DNA of 64,000 nucleotides from NCBI RefSeq assembly GCF_014197245.1, contig NZ_JACIFF010000010.1, forward strand, positions 62,001-126,000. The letters are read 5' to 3'. Numbering within the stretch: position 1 is the first letter of the stretch; every line of letters starts with the position of its first letter. This DNA comes from Neolewinella aquimaris. GTDB lineage: Bacteria; Bacteroidota; Bacteroidia; Chitinophagales; Saprospiraceae. The notes beneath the pieces were generated by a model that worked only from the letters and a program-made list of their open reading frames with translations, was not told the origin of the DNA and searched no databases. Below, in pieces: positions 34,253-43,374 of this stretch. The translations under genes were made by a program, and so were the position numbers.

Positions 34253-35251
34253 ATGCTTTCCCGTCCCCGTCGCAATCGTTCTTCCGCCGCCGTGCGCAAT
34301 CTGGTTAGGGAGACGGAGCTGAATGCCGGTCACCTCGTGCAGCCCATCTTTCTGATGCCGGACGCCAGGGCGCGTTTGCCGATCCCGAGTCTGCCGGGCA
34401 CCTTCCGCCTGGGCATCGATGAAGTGCTGCGGGAAATCGAGGATTGCCTGACCGTGGGCCTCCAGAGCTTTATGATGTTTCCGGCCGTACCGGAGGAGCA
34501 CAAGGACAAGACGGGGACCTACGCCACCGCCGAGCAGAACTTTTATCTCCACGCCGCCCGGGCCATTAAGGACCGCTTCCCGGAGGTTTGCCTGATCTCC
34601 GATGCCGCCCTCGACCCCTACAGCACCGACGGCCACGATGGGGTCGTGATCAACGGAAAAATTGACAACGACGAGACGCTCAAACTGCTCGATGCGATGT
34701 CGGTGGCCCAGGCCTGTGCCGGTTTCGATGTCATCGGTCCGAGCGATATGATGGACGGCCGGGTGGGTAGCATCCGGCGCGCGCTCGATAAGGAGGGCCT
34801 GATGGATACGGCCATTATGTCGTATTCAGCGAAGTATGCGAGTGCCTTTTACGGGCCCTTTCGGGATGCCCTCGACAGTGCGCCCCGCCAGCTACAGGAC
34901 GTTCCCTCCGACAAGAAGACCTACCAGATGGACCCTGCCAACGCCCGCGAGGCACTGCGGGAGGCTGCGCTCGACGCAGCTGAGGGTGCCGACTACCTCA
35001 TGGTGAAACCCGCCCTGAACTACCTCGACATCATTTACCGCCTGCACGAGGCCCATACCCTGCCGATTGCGGCCTATCATGTCTCCGGTGAATGTGCCAT
35101 GTTGCTGGCTGCGGCGGAACGTGGGTGGCTCGACTACCAGCAGGCGGCCTCGGAGGCGCTGCTGAGCATTCGACGGGCGGGGGCGGATGTGATCATTTCT
35201 TACTTCGCGAAGGATTTTGCGCGGTGGCAGGTGAGGTCGAGTGGCCTTTGA
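34253..35251 (+). CDS. hemB: porphobilinogen synthase (delta-aminolevulinic acid dehydratase)
   Basis: A 332-residue enzyme that condenses two 5-aminolevulinate molecules to porphobilinogen in haem synthesis. The two active-site lysines are K194 (SYSAKYASAFYGPFRDA) and K252 (YLMVKPALNYLDII). The metal loop reads SDAALDPYSTDGHDG (116-130): the Zn-binding cysteines of human or E. coli HemB are replaced by aspartate-type residues, the pattern of Mg-dependent enzymes such as that of Pseudomonas. The ATG at 34253 gives MLSRPRRNRSSAAVRNLV, the normal start. Another haem gene, hemD, is 17 kb away on the other strand. Confidence 0.96.
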   Translation: MLSRPRRNRSSAAVRNLVRETELNAGHLVQPIFLMPDARARLPIPSLPGTFRLGIDEVLREIEDCLTVGLQSFMMFPAVPEEHKDKTGTYATAEQNFYLHAARAIKDRFPEVCLISDAALDPYSTDGHDGVVINGKIDNDETLKLLDAMSVAQACAGFDVIGPSDMMDGRVGSIRRALDKEGLMDTAIMSYSAKYASAFYGPFRDALDSAPRQLQDVPSDKKTYQMDPANAREALREAALDAAEGADYLMVKPALNYLDIIYRLHEAHTLPIAAYHVSGECAMLLAAAERGWLDYQQAASEALLSIRRAGADVIISYFAKDFARWQVRSSGL

Positions 35252-36130
35252 TCCGAAACTTTTTTCACCACGGATGGCCGCGGATTTGACACGGATTCGG
35301 TTTCACTCAGGTCGGGTGGCCTCTGGCCCGAGAATTTTGCACCGCGGATTACGCGGAGGGCGCAGATTTTTTCGCAGATTAAGGTCGAGGCGTTGCACGC
35401 GGAGCTGTCACCACGGATGGGACGCGGATTCGCTGCGCTCGGACACAGATTTGGCTCCGCTGTTGCAAGCGTCGAATCGTTGAGGAAATGCACTGGCACG
35501 TTTGCCGCAAAAATCCGTGAAAATCTGCGACCTAAATCTGCCTTAATCCGTGTTAAAAAAAAGCCGCGCCGCGGCCCCCTCGCTTCGCTCATGAGATTTT
35601 CTTAAACACAGATTTTAACGGAGGCGCTGCGCTTAGGCACCGATTCTCGCGGATTCGCTCCGCTGTTGCATGCGTCGAATCGTTGAAATGCACTGGCACG
35701 TTGCCGCAAAAAATCCGTGAAAATCTGCGATCTAAATCTGCCTTAATCCGTGTTGAAAAAAAGCCGCGCCGCGGCCCCCTCGCTTAGGCCTGTTCGCTCC
35801 GCTCGTGAGATTTATTTAAACACAGATTTTAACGGAGGCGCTGCGCTTAGGCACCGATTCTCGCGGATTAGCTCCGCTGTCGTGTGCATGAAATTTGCGG
35901 AGCGTGCGCAAGCACGTTTGCTACAAAAAATCCGTGAAAATCTGCGACCTAAATCTGTTTTAATCCGTGTTGAAAAAAAGCCGCGCCGCGGCCCCCTCGC
36001 TTCGCTCGTGAGATTTTTTTAAACACAGATTGACTGCAGATTCGCTGCGCTCGGGCACAGATTTGCGCGGATTTTATGATCCTTACCGTATAAGGGTCGG
36101 CTTAGAAAGCCTCAACCTTTTTTTGGTGGC
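35252..36130. repeat. large GGATTT/AAATCC repeat field with a 200-217 bp tandem duplication
   Basis: An 879-bp gene-free stretch. Forward words (CACGGATGGCCGCGGATTT, GCGGATTACGCGGAGG) fill 35268-35470, and reverse-type words (AAAATCCGTGAAAATCTGCG, CCTAAATCTGCCTTAATCCG) recur in three tandem blocks. The block marker GCCGCGCCGCGGCCCCCTCG begins at 35563, 35763 and 35980, so the periods are 200 and 217 bp. CGCTGCGCTCGG-type hairpin words separate the parts. Several open frames of 60-130 codons cross it, but they are repeat translations and not genes. Confidence 0.8.
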
Positions 36131-36754
36131 TTAAATTTCTTCTTCGAGGGCTTCCAGTAGGTCGTCGAGGTCGTCGAAGCTTTTGTAGCCTACTTTTTCT
36201 TCGCTGCTGCCGCTGAGGGCGAGGCCGTAGACGGTTTCGGTGGCGGCGTGGGCTTCATCGGGGGTGAGGTCGATGCGTAGGAAAATTTGCCGGTCGCCGG
36301 TCATTTCCTTGAGCATGCCGGGGGAGAAGGGGTGTCCGTCGGTGAGGTCGCTCCAGGTGATGCCGCCGGCGGTGAAGTCCAGAAGGATGGGGCCGGAGAC
36401 TTCGTTTAGTTGGTCGGCGATGTCGAGGGCGGATTGGTAGCCGGCGACGGGCATTCGGGTGAGGACCTGTATGCCGGCTTCACGAAAGCTGGTAGGATCC
36501 GTGCCGTAGTCAAGCATTACGTGGGTGATACCGGAGGTGTGAAGCTCCTCTGCCGTATGCACCGTACCTGCGTCCCCGCCCAGTTCCGCTACGCAAACGG
36601 GGCCTTCGACCCATTCGCGGATGGCGAGGAAATAATCGAGGGAGAGTCCACCCTCCCCGAGGGGGAAGCAGAGGTAGTCGGGGTGCCAGGCGGCGAAGTA
36701 GCGGGCGTCGGTGAGATGGGTGATGCCGTGGGCGAGGAGGGGGGTGGTGAGCAT
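36131..36754 (-). CDS. TrpF-like TIM-barrel protein, function uncertain
   Basis: A 207-residue cytosolic protein. The start HGITHLTDARYFAAWHPDYLCFPLGEGG resembles the first strand and phosphate region of phosphoribosylanthranilate isomerases (GITxxxDA), and later strands (VCVAELGGDAG, HVMLDYGTDP, PILLDFTAGGITWSDL, IFLRIDLTPDEA) follow an eight-fold barrel pattern. The catalytic Cys of TrpF next to the first strand is replaced by His-Gly here, so it may not be a true TrpF. Relatives without trp neighbours occur in Bacteroidota. It lies 54 bases from rsmI on the same strand, with a CGTCGGCCGA-type palindrome between them. Confidence 0.55.
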   Translation of the reverse strand: MLTTPLLAHGITHLTDARYFAAWHPDYLCFPLGEGGLSLDYFLAIREWVEGPVCVAELGGDAGTVHTAEELHTSGITHVMLDYGTDPTSFREAGIQVLTRMPVAGYQSALDIADQLNEVSGPILLDFTAGGITWSDLTDGHPFSPGMLKEMTGDRQIFLRIDLTPDEAHAATETVYGLALSGSSEEKVGYKSFDDLDDLLEALEEEI

Positions 36755-36808
36755 TGGTTGGTGGTTTATTCGTCGGACGAGCCGCGCTGCGCTTGGTCGG
36801 CCGACGAA

Positions 36809-37474
36809 TTATTTGCCGGCGACGACGACGACAATTTCGCCCTTGACTTTGCCGCGCGCGGCAAAGTTGGCCTTTAGTTCGGAGAGGGGGGCGGTAGTGA
36901 TCTCTTCGTACATTTTGGAAATCTCGCGGGCGACGCAAGCTTGCCGCTCGGGGCCACAGTGTTCTTCGAGCTGACCCAGGAGCTTGGCGATGCGGTGGGG
37001 GCTTTCGTAGAGGACGAAGGTATTAGGTAATTCCGCCAGAAAGATGAGCCGGGTCTGGCGACCCTTCTTGTGGGGGAGGAAGCCTTCGAAGTGGAAGCGA
37101 TCGCAGGGGATTCCGCTGGCAGCGAGGGCGGGAACGAAGGCAGCGGGGCCGGGCAGGCAACTGACTTCTACGCCGGCTTCGCGGCAGGCACGGACCAAAA
37201 GAAAGCCCGGATCGCTGATGCCGGGGGTGCCGGCGTCAGTGATCAGGGCGTAGGTGGAGCCGGCTTTCAGCTCCGTGACGAGTTGTTCCACGAGCGCGTG
37301 CTCGTTGTGGGCGTGGTAGGCCCGTAGGGGAGTATCGATGCCGTAGTGTAGCATTAACGGCCGCGAGGTACGGGTGTCTTCGGCGAGGATCAGGTCGACT
37401 TCAGCGAGCAGGCGCAGGGCCCGCTGGGTGATGTCTTCCCGGTTGCCGATGGGGGTAGGGATCAGGTAAAGCAC
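36809..37474 (-). CDS. rsmI: 16S rRNA (cytidine-1402 2'-O)-methyltransferase
   Basis: A 221-residue SAM-dependent methyltransferase of the tetrapyrrole methylase fold that modifies C1402 in the 30S decoding centre. The N-terminal block MLYLIPTPIGNREDITQRALRLL and AEDTRTSRPLMLHYGI are signatures, as are ITDAGTPGISDPGFLLVRACREAGVEVSCLPGPAAFVPALAASGIP and FEGFLPHKKGRQTRL. It is shorter than the E. coli enzyme (about 286 residues) because it lacks the C-terminal extension, as is common in Bacteroidota. Its stop follows a CGTCGGCCGA palindrome without a gap. Confidence 0.94.
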   Translation of the reverse strand: MLYLIPTPIGNREDITQRALRLLAEVDLILAEDTRTSRPLMLHYGIDTPLRAYHAHNEHALVEQLVTELKAGSTYALITDAGTPGISDPGFLLVRACREAGVEVSCLPGPAAFVPALAASGIPCDRFHFEGFLPHKKGRQTRLIFLAELPNTFVLYESPHRIAKLLGQLEEHCGPERQACVAREISKMYEEITTAPLSELKANFAARGKVKGEIVVVVAGK

Positions 37475-37501
37475 GGTGACAAAGGTCGCCGCGCGAGCCG
37501 A

Positions 37502-38158
37502 CTACAGCAAATCTTCTTGGTCCATGGCGTGACGGACGCTGCGGCGTACCATCTCTACCGTGGCACCGTAGGCCATATGGCTACCGAGCTGACCGGCCTG
37601 GAGGCTGAGGTCTTGCTTAAGCGGATTGGGGGCAAGACCGAGGGCGGGCAGGGCGACTTTGTGGGCCAGGGTCCACAGGGCGGCACCAAAGGGAACACCG
37701 GCGGGGGCCTGTACGGCGGGGGCTGCCTCGGTGATCACACCGTATATACCACCGACGAGGGCACCAAAAGCGAAGTTAATCGCCTGCTGGGCGGTTTCCT
37801 CTTTGTTGCGGTTGAGATCGGTGTTGGTCACTTCTTCGGCACCTTCGACAATCTGCAGGCGGGCGTCGTGCTCCTCCTGTGGCTGTGCGGTGGGCAGGGA
37901 GCGATCGACGATCATTTTGATGCCGGTACCGACGAGGCCGCCGATCATGCCGGCTACAAAACCGCGGACATAGTCGGGCTCGCCGTGGGTACGGGTACGC
38001 TCGAAGTAGTCACCGGCTCCGTGGTAGGCGCCAACGGCGTAGCGCTCAGCGTCCTTGGCGGTGCTGGCTGCGGAGTCGTAGGCGCTGGAAGCGTACTTTT
38101 CTACTGGCGTGAGATCGATGTCCTTTACGGAGTCGATAATCTTATCGAGGAATGACAT
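37502..38158 (-). CDS. DUF1440 (YagU-like) membrane protein
   Basis: A 218-residue protein. After a hydrophilic N-terminal section with Ala/Tyr/Ser helices (about 1-62) comes the DUF1440 core: FVAGMIGGLVGTGIKMIVDRSLPTAQPQEEHDARL (about 68-102), INFAFGALVGGIYGVITEAAP (TM), FGAALWTLAHKVALPALGLAPNP (TM) and the closing HMAYGATVEMVRRSVRHAM. E. coli YagU is an inner-membrane protein linked to acid resistance; the exact role is not known. The open frame extends upstream to 38341 inside the PBP gene, but the ATG at 38158 (MSFLDKIIDSVKDIDLTPVE) is the natural start, 55 bases from the PBP stop. Confidence 0.8.
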   Translation of the reverse strand: MSFLDKIIDSVKDIDLTPVEKYASSAYDSAASTAKDAERYAVGAYHGAGDYFERTRTHGEPDYVRGFVAGMIGGLVGTGIKMIVDRSLPTAQPQEEHDARLQIVEGAEEVTNTDLNRNKEETAQQAINFAFGALVGGIYGVITEAAPAVQAPAGVPFGAALWTLAHKVALPALGLAPNPLKQDLSLQAGQLGSHMAYGATVEMVRRSVRHAMDQEDLL

Positions 38159-38213
38159 ATGTTGGTTTTCTTGGTTCAACGGATGTCGGGGGCACCAGGT
38201 TCGAGGGCAGGGA

Positions 38214-40700
38214 TCAGTCGTTCTTCTTTCCGAAGAGGCGCTTGACCCAGGATTTCTTGCGGTCTTCGCGCCGTTCTTCTTTTCGGTCGTCCTTTTCCAG
38301 TTCCCGGGCGATGCGGGCAGCGTACTCGGCGGCCGACTCATTGTTGCGCTGGCGCTTATCCTCTACTTTCTCCCGGATCTCCGACTGGTCGAAGCGGCCC
38401 AGGGCCCGGGCTACTTCCTCGCTCAGGTTCAGGTCGGCGAAGATGGGGAGCTCGTCTAGATAATCCGGGCAGTCGAGCAGGGCGAGGGTCATCTCGTCGA
38501 GGGAAGGAAAGCCGCCGCCGCGGAATTCTTCGAGCCCCTTGGTCTGCTGCACCTTGCGCATGAAGGTGCCCCACACGGGTAGGGCCGTAGCAGTAGCCGA
38601 ACCCCGGCTAAGGGTGCGGAAGTGAACCGCGGGGTATTCGGCGCCCACCCAGGTACCCACGACCATTTTCGGCGTGAAGCCGAGAAACCAGCCATCCGAC
38701 TGGTCCTGGGTAGTGCCCGTCTTGCCGGCCAGTGCGCCCTGGATGCCGTAGGTGGAGCGCAAGCGGGCCGCGGTGCCTCCGTTTACGACGCCAGCCATGA
38801 GGTAAGTGGCGATCTTGGCGGTCTGCTCGTCCATCACCTGCCGGGTTTCGGTGGGGCGGTCGAATTCGACGAGGACGTTACCGTTGCTGTCCTCGATGCG
38901 ATCGAGATAGTGGATGCCCGTGGGGCGGCGGCCCCCGTTGGCGAAGGCGCTGTAGACGGTGTTCATCTCTACCAAGTTGGCCTCCACGGTACCGAGGGCG
39001 ATGCTGGGGATAGACTGTACTTCCTTTTCCACACCCATTGCGTTGATCTGCCTGGCTACGTTAGATAGGCCGCTGCGGACCGCCATGCTTACGGCGACCG
39101 TATTGACGGACTTGGCGAGTCCTCCGCGCATGGAGTAGGCCCCCTCGTAACGGTCACCGGGGTTGCCGGGCCGGTAGCCGTTGAACTGAGCGTAGGTCAC
39201 TTGTTCGGCGGAGGTGTATTCGCAGGGGAGCACGCCTTCCTGGAGGGCCGTAGCGTAGATGACCGGCTTGATCGTAGAGCCCACCTGCCGGCGGCTGTTC
39301 ACGTGATCGTACTGCACGTACTGGTAGTCGACGCCGCCCACCCAGGCCAGGACGGTGCCGGTGGTCGGATCGGTCGCTAGCAGTCCGGCATTCATGAGGG
39401 TAAAGTAATGGCGCAGGCTGTCGATGGGGCGCATTAGTGTGTCGACGGGGGCCGACTGGCGTCCGTCGTAGATGGTCATCCGGCGGGGCTTGCGGAGTTC
39501 CTCCAGGATTTGTGCTTCGTCCAGTCCCCGCTGTTTCAAGACCCGGTAATGGGTACTGCGCTTCAGGACGCTGGTGAAGGCGTCCTCCCAGGGGGCTTGC
39601 TTGCGGGACTTCCAGTCGTCGGCCAGGTTCTGCTGGATGCGGGGGAGTTGTTCGAGGACGGCTTCTTCGGCCAGTTGCTGGATCTTGGAGTGGAGGGATA
39701 CGTAGATGCGCAGGCCGTCGCGGTCGACGTCGTAGGGGCGGCCGCTGGGGTGGGACAGGTCACTTAGTGCTTCTTGCACGTCGGCCCGGAGACGCTGGCG
39801 GAAGTGGGGGGCGGAGCCGATGCGATCGTTGTCGCGGCGGTAGTTGAGCGTAAGGGGCAGTTCGGATACGCTGTCGGATACGGTGGCCGGGATGCTTCCG
39901 TTCTTGGCCATGAGGTCGAGCACGACGTTGCGGCGACCGACGCTCTTGTCGGGGTGATTGCGCGGACTGTAGGTGGTATTGGCCTTCAAAAGGCCGACGA
40001 GCACGGCCGCTTCTTCCAATTTAAGCTTAGCCGCCGGTTTGCCGAAGAAGCGGTTAGCGGCGACTTCGATGCCGTAGGCATTCTCTCCGAAGGGGACGGT
40101 ATTGAGATAGAGGTTGAGCAGTTCCTGTTTGGTGTACACGTCCTCGAGCCGACTGGCGATGATCATTTCGCGCAGCTTCACCTTCAGCATACCGAAGCGG
40201 CTGTACTGCCGGCGCGGGTAGAGTTGTTTGGCCAACTGCTGACTGATGGTGCTGCCGCCCCCACCGCTGCGGTCGCCCATCAGCACGGTGCGTATCGCTA
40301 CCCGGAACAGGGCCCGCAGGTCGATGCCCTGGTGCTCGAAAAAGCGGCTGTCTTCGGTAGCGACGAGGGCCTTGGTGACGTGCGGACTGATGTCCTCCGC
40401 CGGCACGCTCACCCGATTGATCTCGTAATATTTGCCGAGCAGCACGCCGTCGGAGGCGTAAACCGAGGAGGCGTCGTCGTTTTCGATGGTAGCTAATTCC
40501 GCTTCATTGGGGAGGTGGCCGTAGGCGCCCAGCAGCACGCCGAGGTAGAGGAATATGAACAGGACCACGACGATGACCACGGGAATGGCCAGTCCGGTCA
40601 GGGCGAGCTTCTGCCAGGACGATGTCTTGATGAACTTACGCGTCTGCTTCACGAAGCGGTCGAGGGACTGCTGCAATTTTTTGGAGCGGGATTTCGCCAT
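38214..40700 (-). CDS. class A penicillin-binding protein (PBP1A-like)
   Basis: An 828-residue bifunctional cell-wall enzyme anchored by one helix (about 35-60). The glycosyltransferase domain (GT51) has the catalytic-glutamate block ATEDSRFFEHQGID and GGSTISQQLAKQLYP. The transpeptidase domain carries the SxxK motif in RQVGSTIKPVIYATAL, SxN in AKSVNTVAVSMAV, and KTG in LAGKTGTTQDQSDGWFLGFTP. The C-terminal tail after about residue 750 is rich in Lys, Arg and Glu and looks cytosol-like or disordered. It polymerises glycan strands and cross-links stem peptides in the periplasm. The ATG at 40700 gives a short basic cytosolic leader. Confidence 0.95.
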   Translation of the reverse strand: MAKSRSKKLQQSLDRFVKQTRKFIKTSSWQKLALTGLAIPVVIVVVLFIFLYLGVLLGAYGHLPNEAELATIENDDASSVYASDGVLLGKYYEINRVSVPAEDISPHVTKALVATEDSRFFEHQGIDLRALFRVAIRTVLMGDRSGGGGSTISQQLAKQLYPRRQYSRFGMLKVKLREMIIASRLEDVYTKQELLNLYLNTVPFGENAYGIEVAANRFFGKPAAKLKLEEAAVLVGLLKANTTYSPRNHPDKSVGRRNVVLDLMAKNGSIPATVSDSVSELPLTLNYRRDNDRIGSAPHFRQRLRADVQEALSDLSHPSGRPYDVDRDGLRIYVSLHSKIQQLAEEAVLEQLPRIQQNLADDWKSRKQAPWEDAFTSVLKRSTHYRVLKQRGLDEAQILEELRKPRRMTIYDGRQSAPVDTLMRPIDSLRHYFTLMNAGLLATDPTTGTVLAWVGGVDYQYVQYDHVNSRRQVGSTIKPVIYATALQEGVLPCEYTSAEQVTYAQFNGYRPGNPGDRYEGAYSMRGGLAKSVNTVAVSMAVRSGLSNVARQINAMGVEKEVQSIPSIALGTVEANLVEMNTVYSAFANGGRRPTGIHYLDRIEDSNGNVLVEFDRPTETRQVMDEQTAKIATYLMAGVVNGGTAARLRSTYGIQGALAGKTGTTQDQSDGWFLGFTPKMVVGTWVGAEYPAVHFRTLSRGSATATALPVWGTFMRKVQQTKGLEEFRGGGFPSLDEMTLALLDCPDYLDELPIFADLNLSEEVARALGRFDQSEIREKVEDKRQRNNESAAEYAARIARELEKDDRKEERREDRKKSWVKRLFGKKND

Positions 40701-40778
40701 ACGGAGTTATATCTAGGGCAAACGACAAATCAGACCGAAACCGTCTACGTCCGTCCTCCCCCCGGTGTTATATAAAAC

Positions 40779-43325
40779 TTACTGCACCTGAAAGAGTGCG
40801 TTAGCGAAGAGAAACTTACCATTTTCCCAGAAGGCCCGGTAGAGGGGATTGTCAACGAGGTAGATCACCTCTCCGCGCTGCATCGGTTCCACGCCGAAGT
40901 TGAGGGTTTCCTGGATCTTACTGTATGCTTCGTTGCCCACGAACCCTTGCACCTGCGCCCCCGTCCGAATACGTCCTACGTTCCAGCCGTTTTCGAGGTA
41001 AGCATAGGCGTCGTCGCTCACTTTGAGAGAGGAATAGCGCTCGCCAATCCCGAAACTGAGCGGATGGGTATTGTCCATTTCCACGTCGATGATGGCACCG
41101 GGGATGTAGCCGGCGATGAAGCGACGCTCCTGGCCGGCGTAGGGGAGGAGTAATTTCTCCTGCTTAGCTTCGTCGGAGAGGGTGTCCTTGGTTTCTTTGT
41201 TCGTAAGGCCGAAACCTTCCTGCCCGGCCAGGCTACCGTTGGCGGCACCGATGGCGATGAGCTTGCCGCCGCTGCGTACCCAATCGGTCATGGAGGAAAG
41301 CTCGTCGTCGGAGAAGGAATAGCGGCCCTCGGGCAGTACGAGCACGTCGTAGTCGCCGGTGAAGACATCCTCTACATCCTCCCGGTGGAAGATGCTGATG
41401 GGATACTCCAAATCTTGCTCGAAGTAGTACCAGACCTGGCCAAATTCATTGCTGTAAATGCCTTCTCCGGAGAGGGTAGCCACCTTTGGTGCCTTGATCA
41501 GGGCATAGTTGCTGCTGCCCAGATCACCGCCGACGTTGGCGCTGAAGCCGGTCTTGAGTACGGTCAGTTCGGCTTCGTACTCGTCGGTGAGGCGACGCAG
41601 TTTCTCAGCGAAGTCGGGGGTCACCCGGTTGTCGCCACGGTTGACGATCATCGTTCCCGCCGGAAAACGCTGCTCGCCGAAGGTGAAATCTTTTTCGGCC
41701 GTGCGCACCTGAATGCCGGCCCGCAGCAGGGCGGCGAGGTAGCGGGCGCTGTTCATCCCCTCCCAGGGCAAGGCGAAGGCGTAGGCGGTCTCGATATCCA
41801 CGCTAGCTAGCGGATTGGTATAGGCGGGCAACGTAAAGGGCTCGGTAGAGAGCTGGATGCGGTCGGTGCTGGCGCGGGTTTCCAATCCGTAAGCGGCGGG
41901 AATCGACCAGGCCGTGATGTCGTAGGTCACCGAATCCTCCACGACGGAAGAGGGATCGAAGAGCACCTGGGTAAGTACCGCGCGGGGCTGGTGGGCGGAG
42001 ATTACGAGATCGCCGGTTGCGATCCGTGATTTGCCGCTCCGTCCGCTGCCGTAATCGAAGCCGGTGTAGTCCTTGGATTCGGTTGCCCGGCTGTAGCGGA
42101 TGCCGTTGCGGTCGAGCAGGGTGGTGAGGGCGCGGAGTTTACCGGGGGAGTTGCTGCCGCTGATCACGTAAGTCTTGTAAGCTCCCTGCGGGTTGCGGTA
42201 GGAATTCGCGAAGTAATTGGCAAACTCACTAGTGAGGCGTTCCGCCTCGCGGGAGGCGATCTCGACGGTGCTAATGGCCGTTGCGCGGTGGTGGGCGACG
42301 CGGTCGTATAGGGTGAGGGTGTCGCCGGTGGGAAGTTCGATGGCCCGTCCGCCCCGGCTGCCGCCGCCCTGCTCGTAGGTCATCCCGATGGCGCCGTTGA
42401 AGGTGGGGTAGGTATCGCCATAACTCGGGTAGAGCAGGTCGAAGCGTTCGCGGGTAAAGTACAGCCAGCCGTTCTGGTCGAAGTAGCGGGCGTGGTTCTG
42501 GCCGATCTCGGTCTGGAAGTTGCCCTGCCAGTCGGTGATGTACTCATGGAAGGGGGCCGCTGCGGGCGCGAAGTAGTACGGCGAGGTGTAGCCCTGCTCG
42601 TGGAGGTCGGCGTGAATTTGGGGCATCCACTGGTGGTACTTGATGATGCGGTGCCGGCTTTCGACCTGCGTTTGCCAGGCCCAGTCGCGGTTGAGGTCAA
42701 ACATATAGTGGTTCGTGCGCCCGCCCGGCCAGGGCTCCTGGTGCTCGCGGGTGGCGCCGTCGGCTTCGACGAAGCGGTTAGCCATCTGCCGGTACCAGTT
42801 GGTGTAGCGGTTGTAGCCGTCGGGATTCTCGCTGGGGTCGAGGAGCACCACAGTGTTTTCCAGCCACTTACTGGTTTCGGCATTATCGGGGTTGGCCAGG
42901 TCATAGAGCACGCCCATGCTGGCTTCCGATCCGGACGCTTCGTTGCCGTGCACGCTGAAGGAGAGCCATACGATGGCAATATTGTTAAGGGCTGGGTCGG
43001 TGGCCCCGTCGAGCAGACCGGTGCGGCGCAGGTTGTTCTCGCGGATCGCGTCGATGCGGGCCAGGTTTTCCGGCGTGCTTACGGTAGCGAGCAGCAGGGG
43101 GCGATCTTCGTTGGTGGAGCCGTACTGTTCCAGGGTCACCCGGGGGCTTTCGCCGGCTACCAGTTGGTAGTAATCGACCAGCAGGTGATGGGGGGTAAAG
43201 GTCTCACCGAGCTGGTGGGGCAGAAATTCGTCGGGGGTGGTGATTTGGGCGCGGAGCGCGGGAGCCCACGAGGCGTGGGGTAAGGGTCCTACGGCGAAGT
43301 ATAAAAGGAAAAGAAGCAAGCGCAT
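40779..43325 (-). CDS. exported M14 family zinc carboxypeptidase
   Basis: An 848-residue protein with a signal peptide (1-27, LLLFLLYFAVGPLPHASWAPALRAQ). The M14 peptidase domain (about 45-400) has the zinc HxxE motif in SFSVHGNEASGSEASMG, the NPDG block ENPDGYNRYTNWYRQM, FDLNRDWAWQTQVESRHR, and IHADLHEQGYTSPYYF as the second zinc His region. The long C-terminal part (about 400-848) has a glutamine-amidotransferase-like fold (VFTGDYDVLVLPEGRYSFSDDELSSMTDWVRSGGKLIAIGAANG), a layout common in Bacteroidota M14 proteins. It is expected in the periplasm or outside the cell. A -7-like box lies 22 bases upstream. Confidence 0.92.
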   Translation of the reverse strand: MRLLLFLLYFAVGPLPHASWAPALRAQITTPDEFLPHQLGETFTPHHLLVDYYQLVAGESPRVTLEQYGSTNEDRPLLLATVSTPENLARIDAIRENNLRRTGLLDGATDPALNNIAIVWLSFSVHGNEASGSEASMGVLYDLANPDNAETSKWLENTVVLLDPSENPDGYNRYTNWYRQMANRFVEADGATREHQEPWPGGRTNHYMFDLNRDWAWQTQVESRHRIIKYHQWMPQIHADLHEQGYTSPYYFAPAAAPFHEYITDWQGNFQTEIGQNHARYFDQNGWLYFTRERFDLLYPSYGDTYPTFNGAIGMTYEQGGGSRGGRAIELPTGDTLTLYDRVAHHRATAISTVEIASREAERLTSEFANYFANSYRNPQGAYKTYVISGSNSPGKLRALTTLLDRNGIRYSRATESKDYTGFDYGSGRSGKSRIATGDLVISAHQPRAVLTQVLFDPSSVVEDSVTYDITAWSIPAAYGLETRASTDRIQLSTEPFTLPAYTNPLASVDIETAYAFALPWEGMNSARYLAALLRAGIQVRTAEKDFTFGEQRFPAGTMIVNRGDNRVTPDFAEKLRRLTDEYEAELTVLKTGFSANVGGDLGSSNYALIKAPKVATLSGEGIYSNEFGQVWYYFEQDLEYPISIFHREDVEDVFTGDYDVLVLPEGRYSFSDDELSSMTDWVRSGGKLIAIGAANGSLAGQEGFGLTNKETKDTLSDEAKQEKLLLPYAGQERRFIAGYIPGAIIDVEMDNTHPLSFGIGERYSSLKVSDDAYAYLENGWNVGRIRTGAQVQGFVGNEAYSKIQETLNFGVEPMQRGEVIYLVDNPLYRAFWENGKFLFANALFQVQ

Positions 43326-43347
43326 TTGGTGGGGGATGTTGGCGGCG

Positions 43348-43355
43348 CTAAGTTA
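43348..43355 (-). promoter_or_regulatory. -7-like box upstream of the M14 carboxypeptidase
   Basis: The minus strand reads TAACTTAG, 22 bases before the ATG at 43325. The same octamer stands at a similar distance before ctpA and the small gene at 50594. Confidence 0.4.
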
Positions 43356-43374
43356 CTTAATGGGGGGGTGAGGG

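Noticed and set aside
35200-36022. Open frames of 70-130 codons within the repeat field
   Set aside because: The translated sequences repeat with the DNA units and lack any protein-like conservation.
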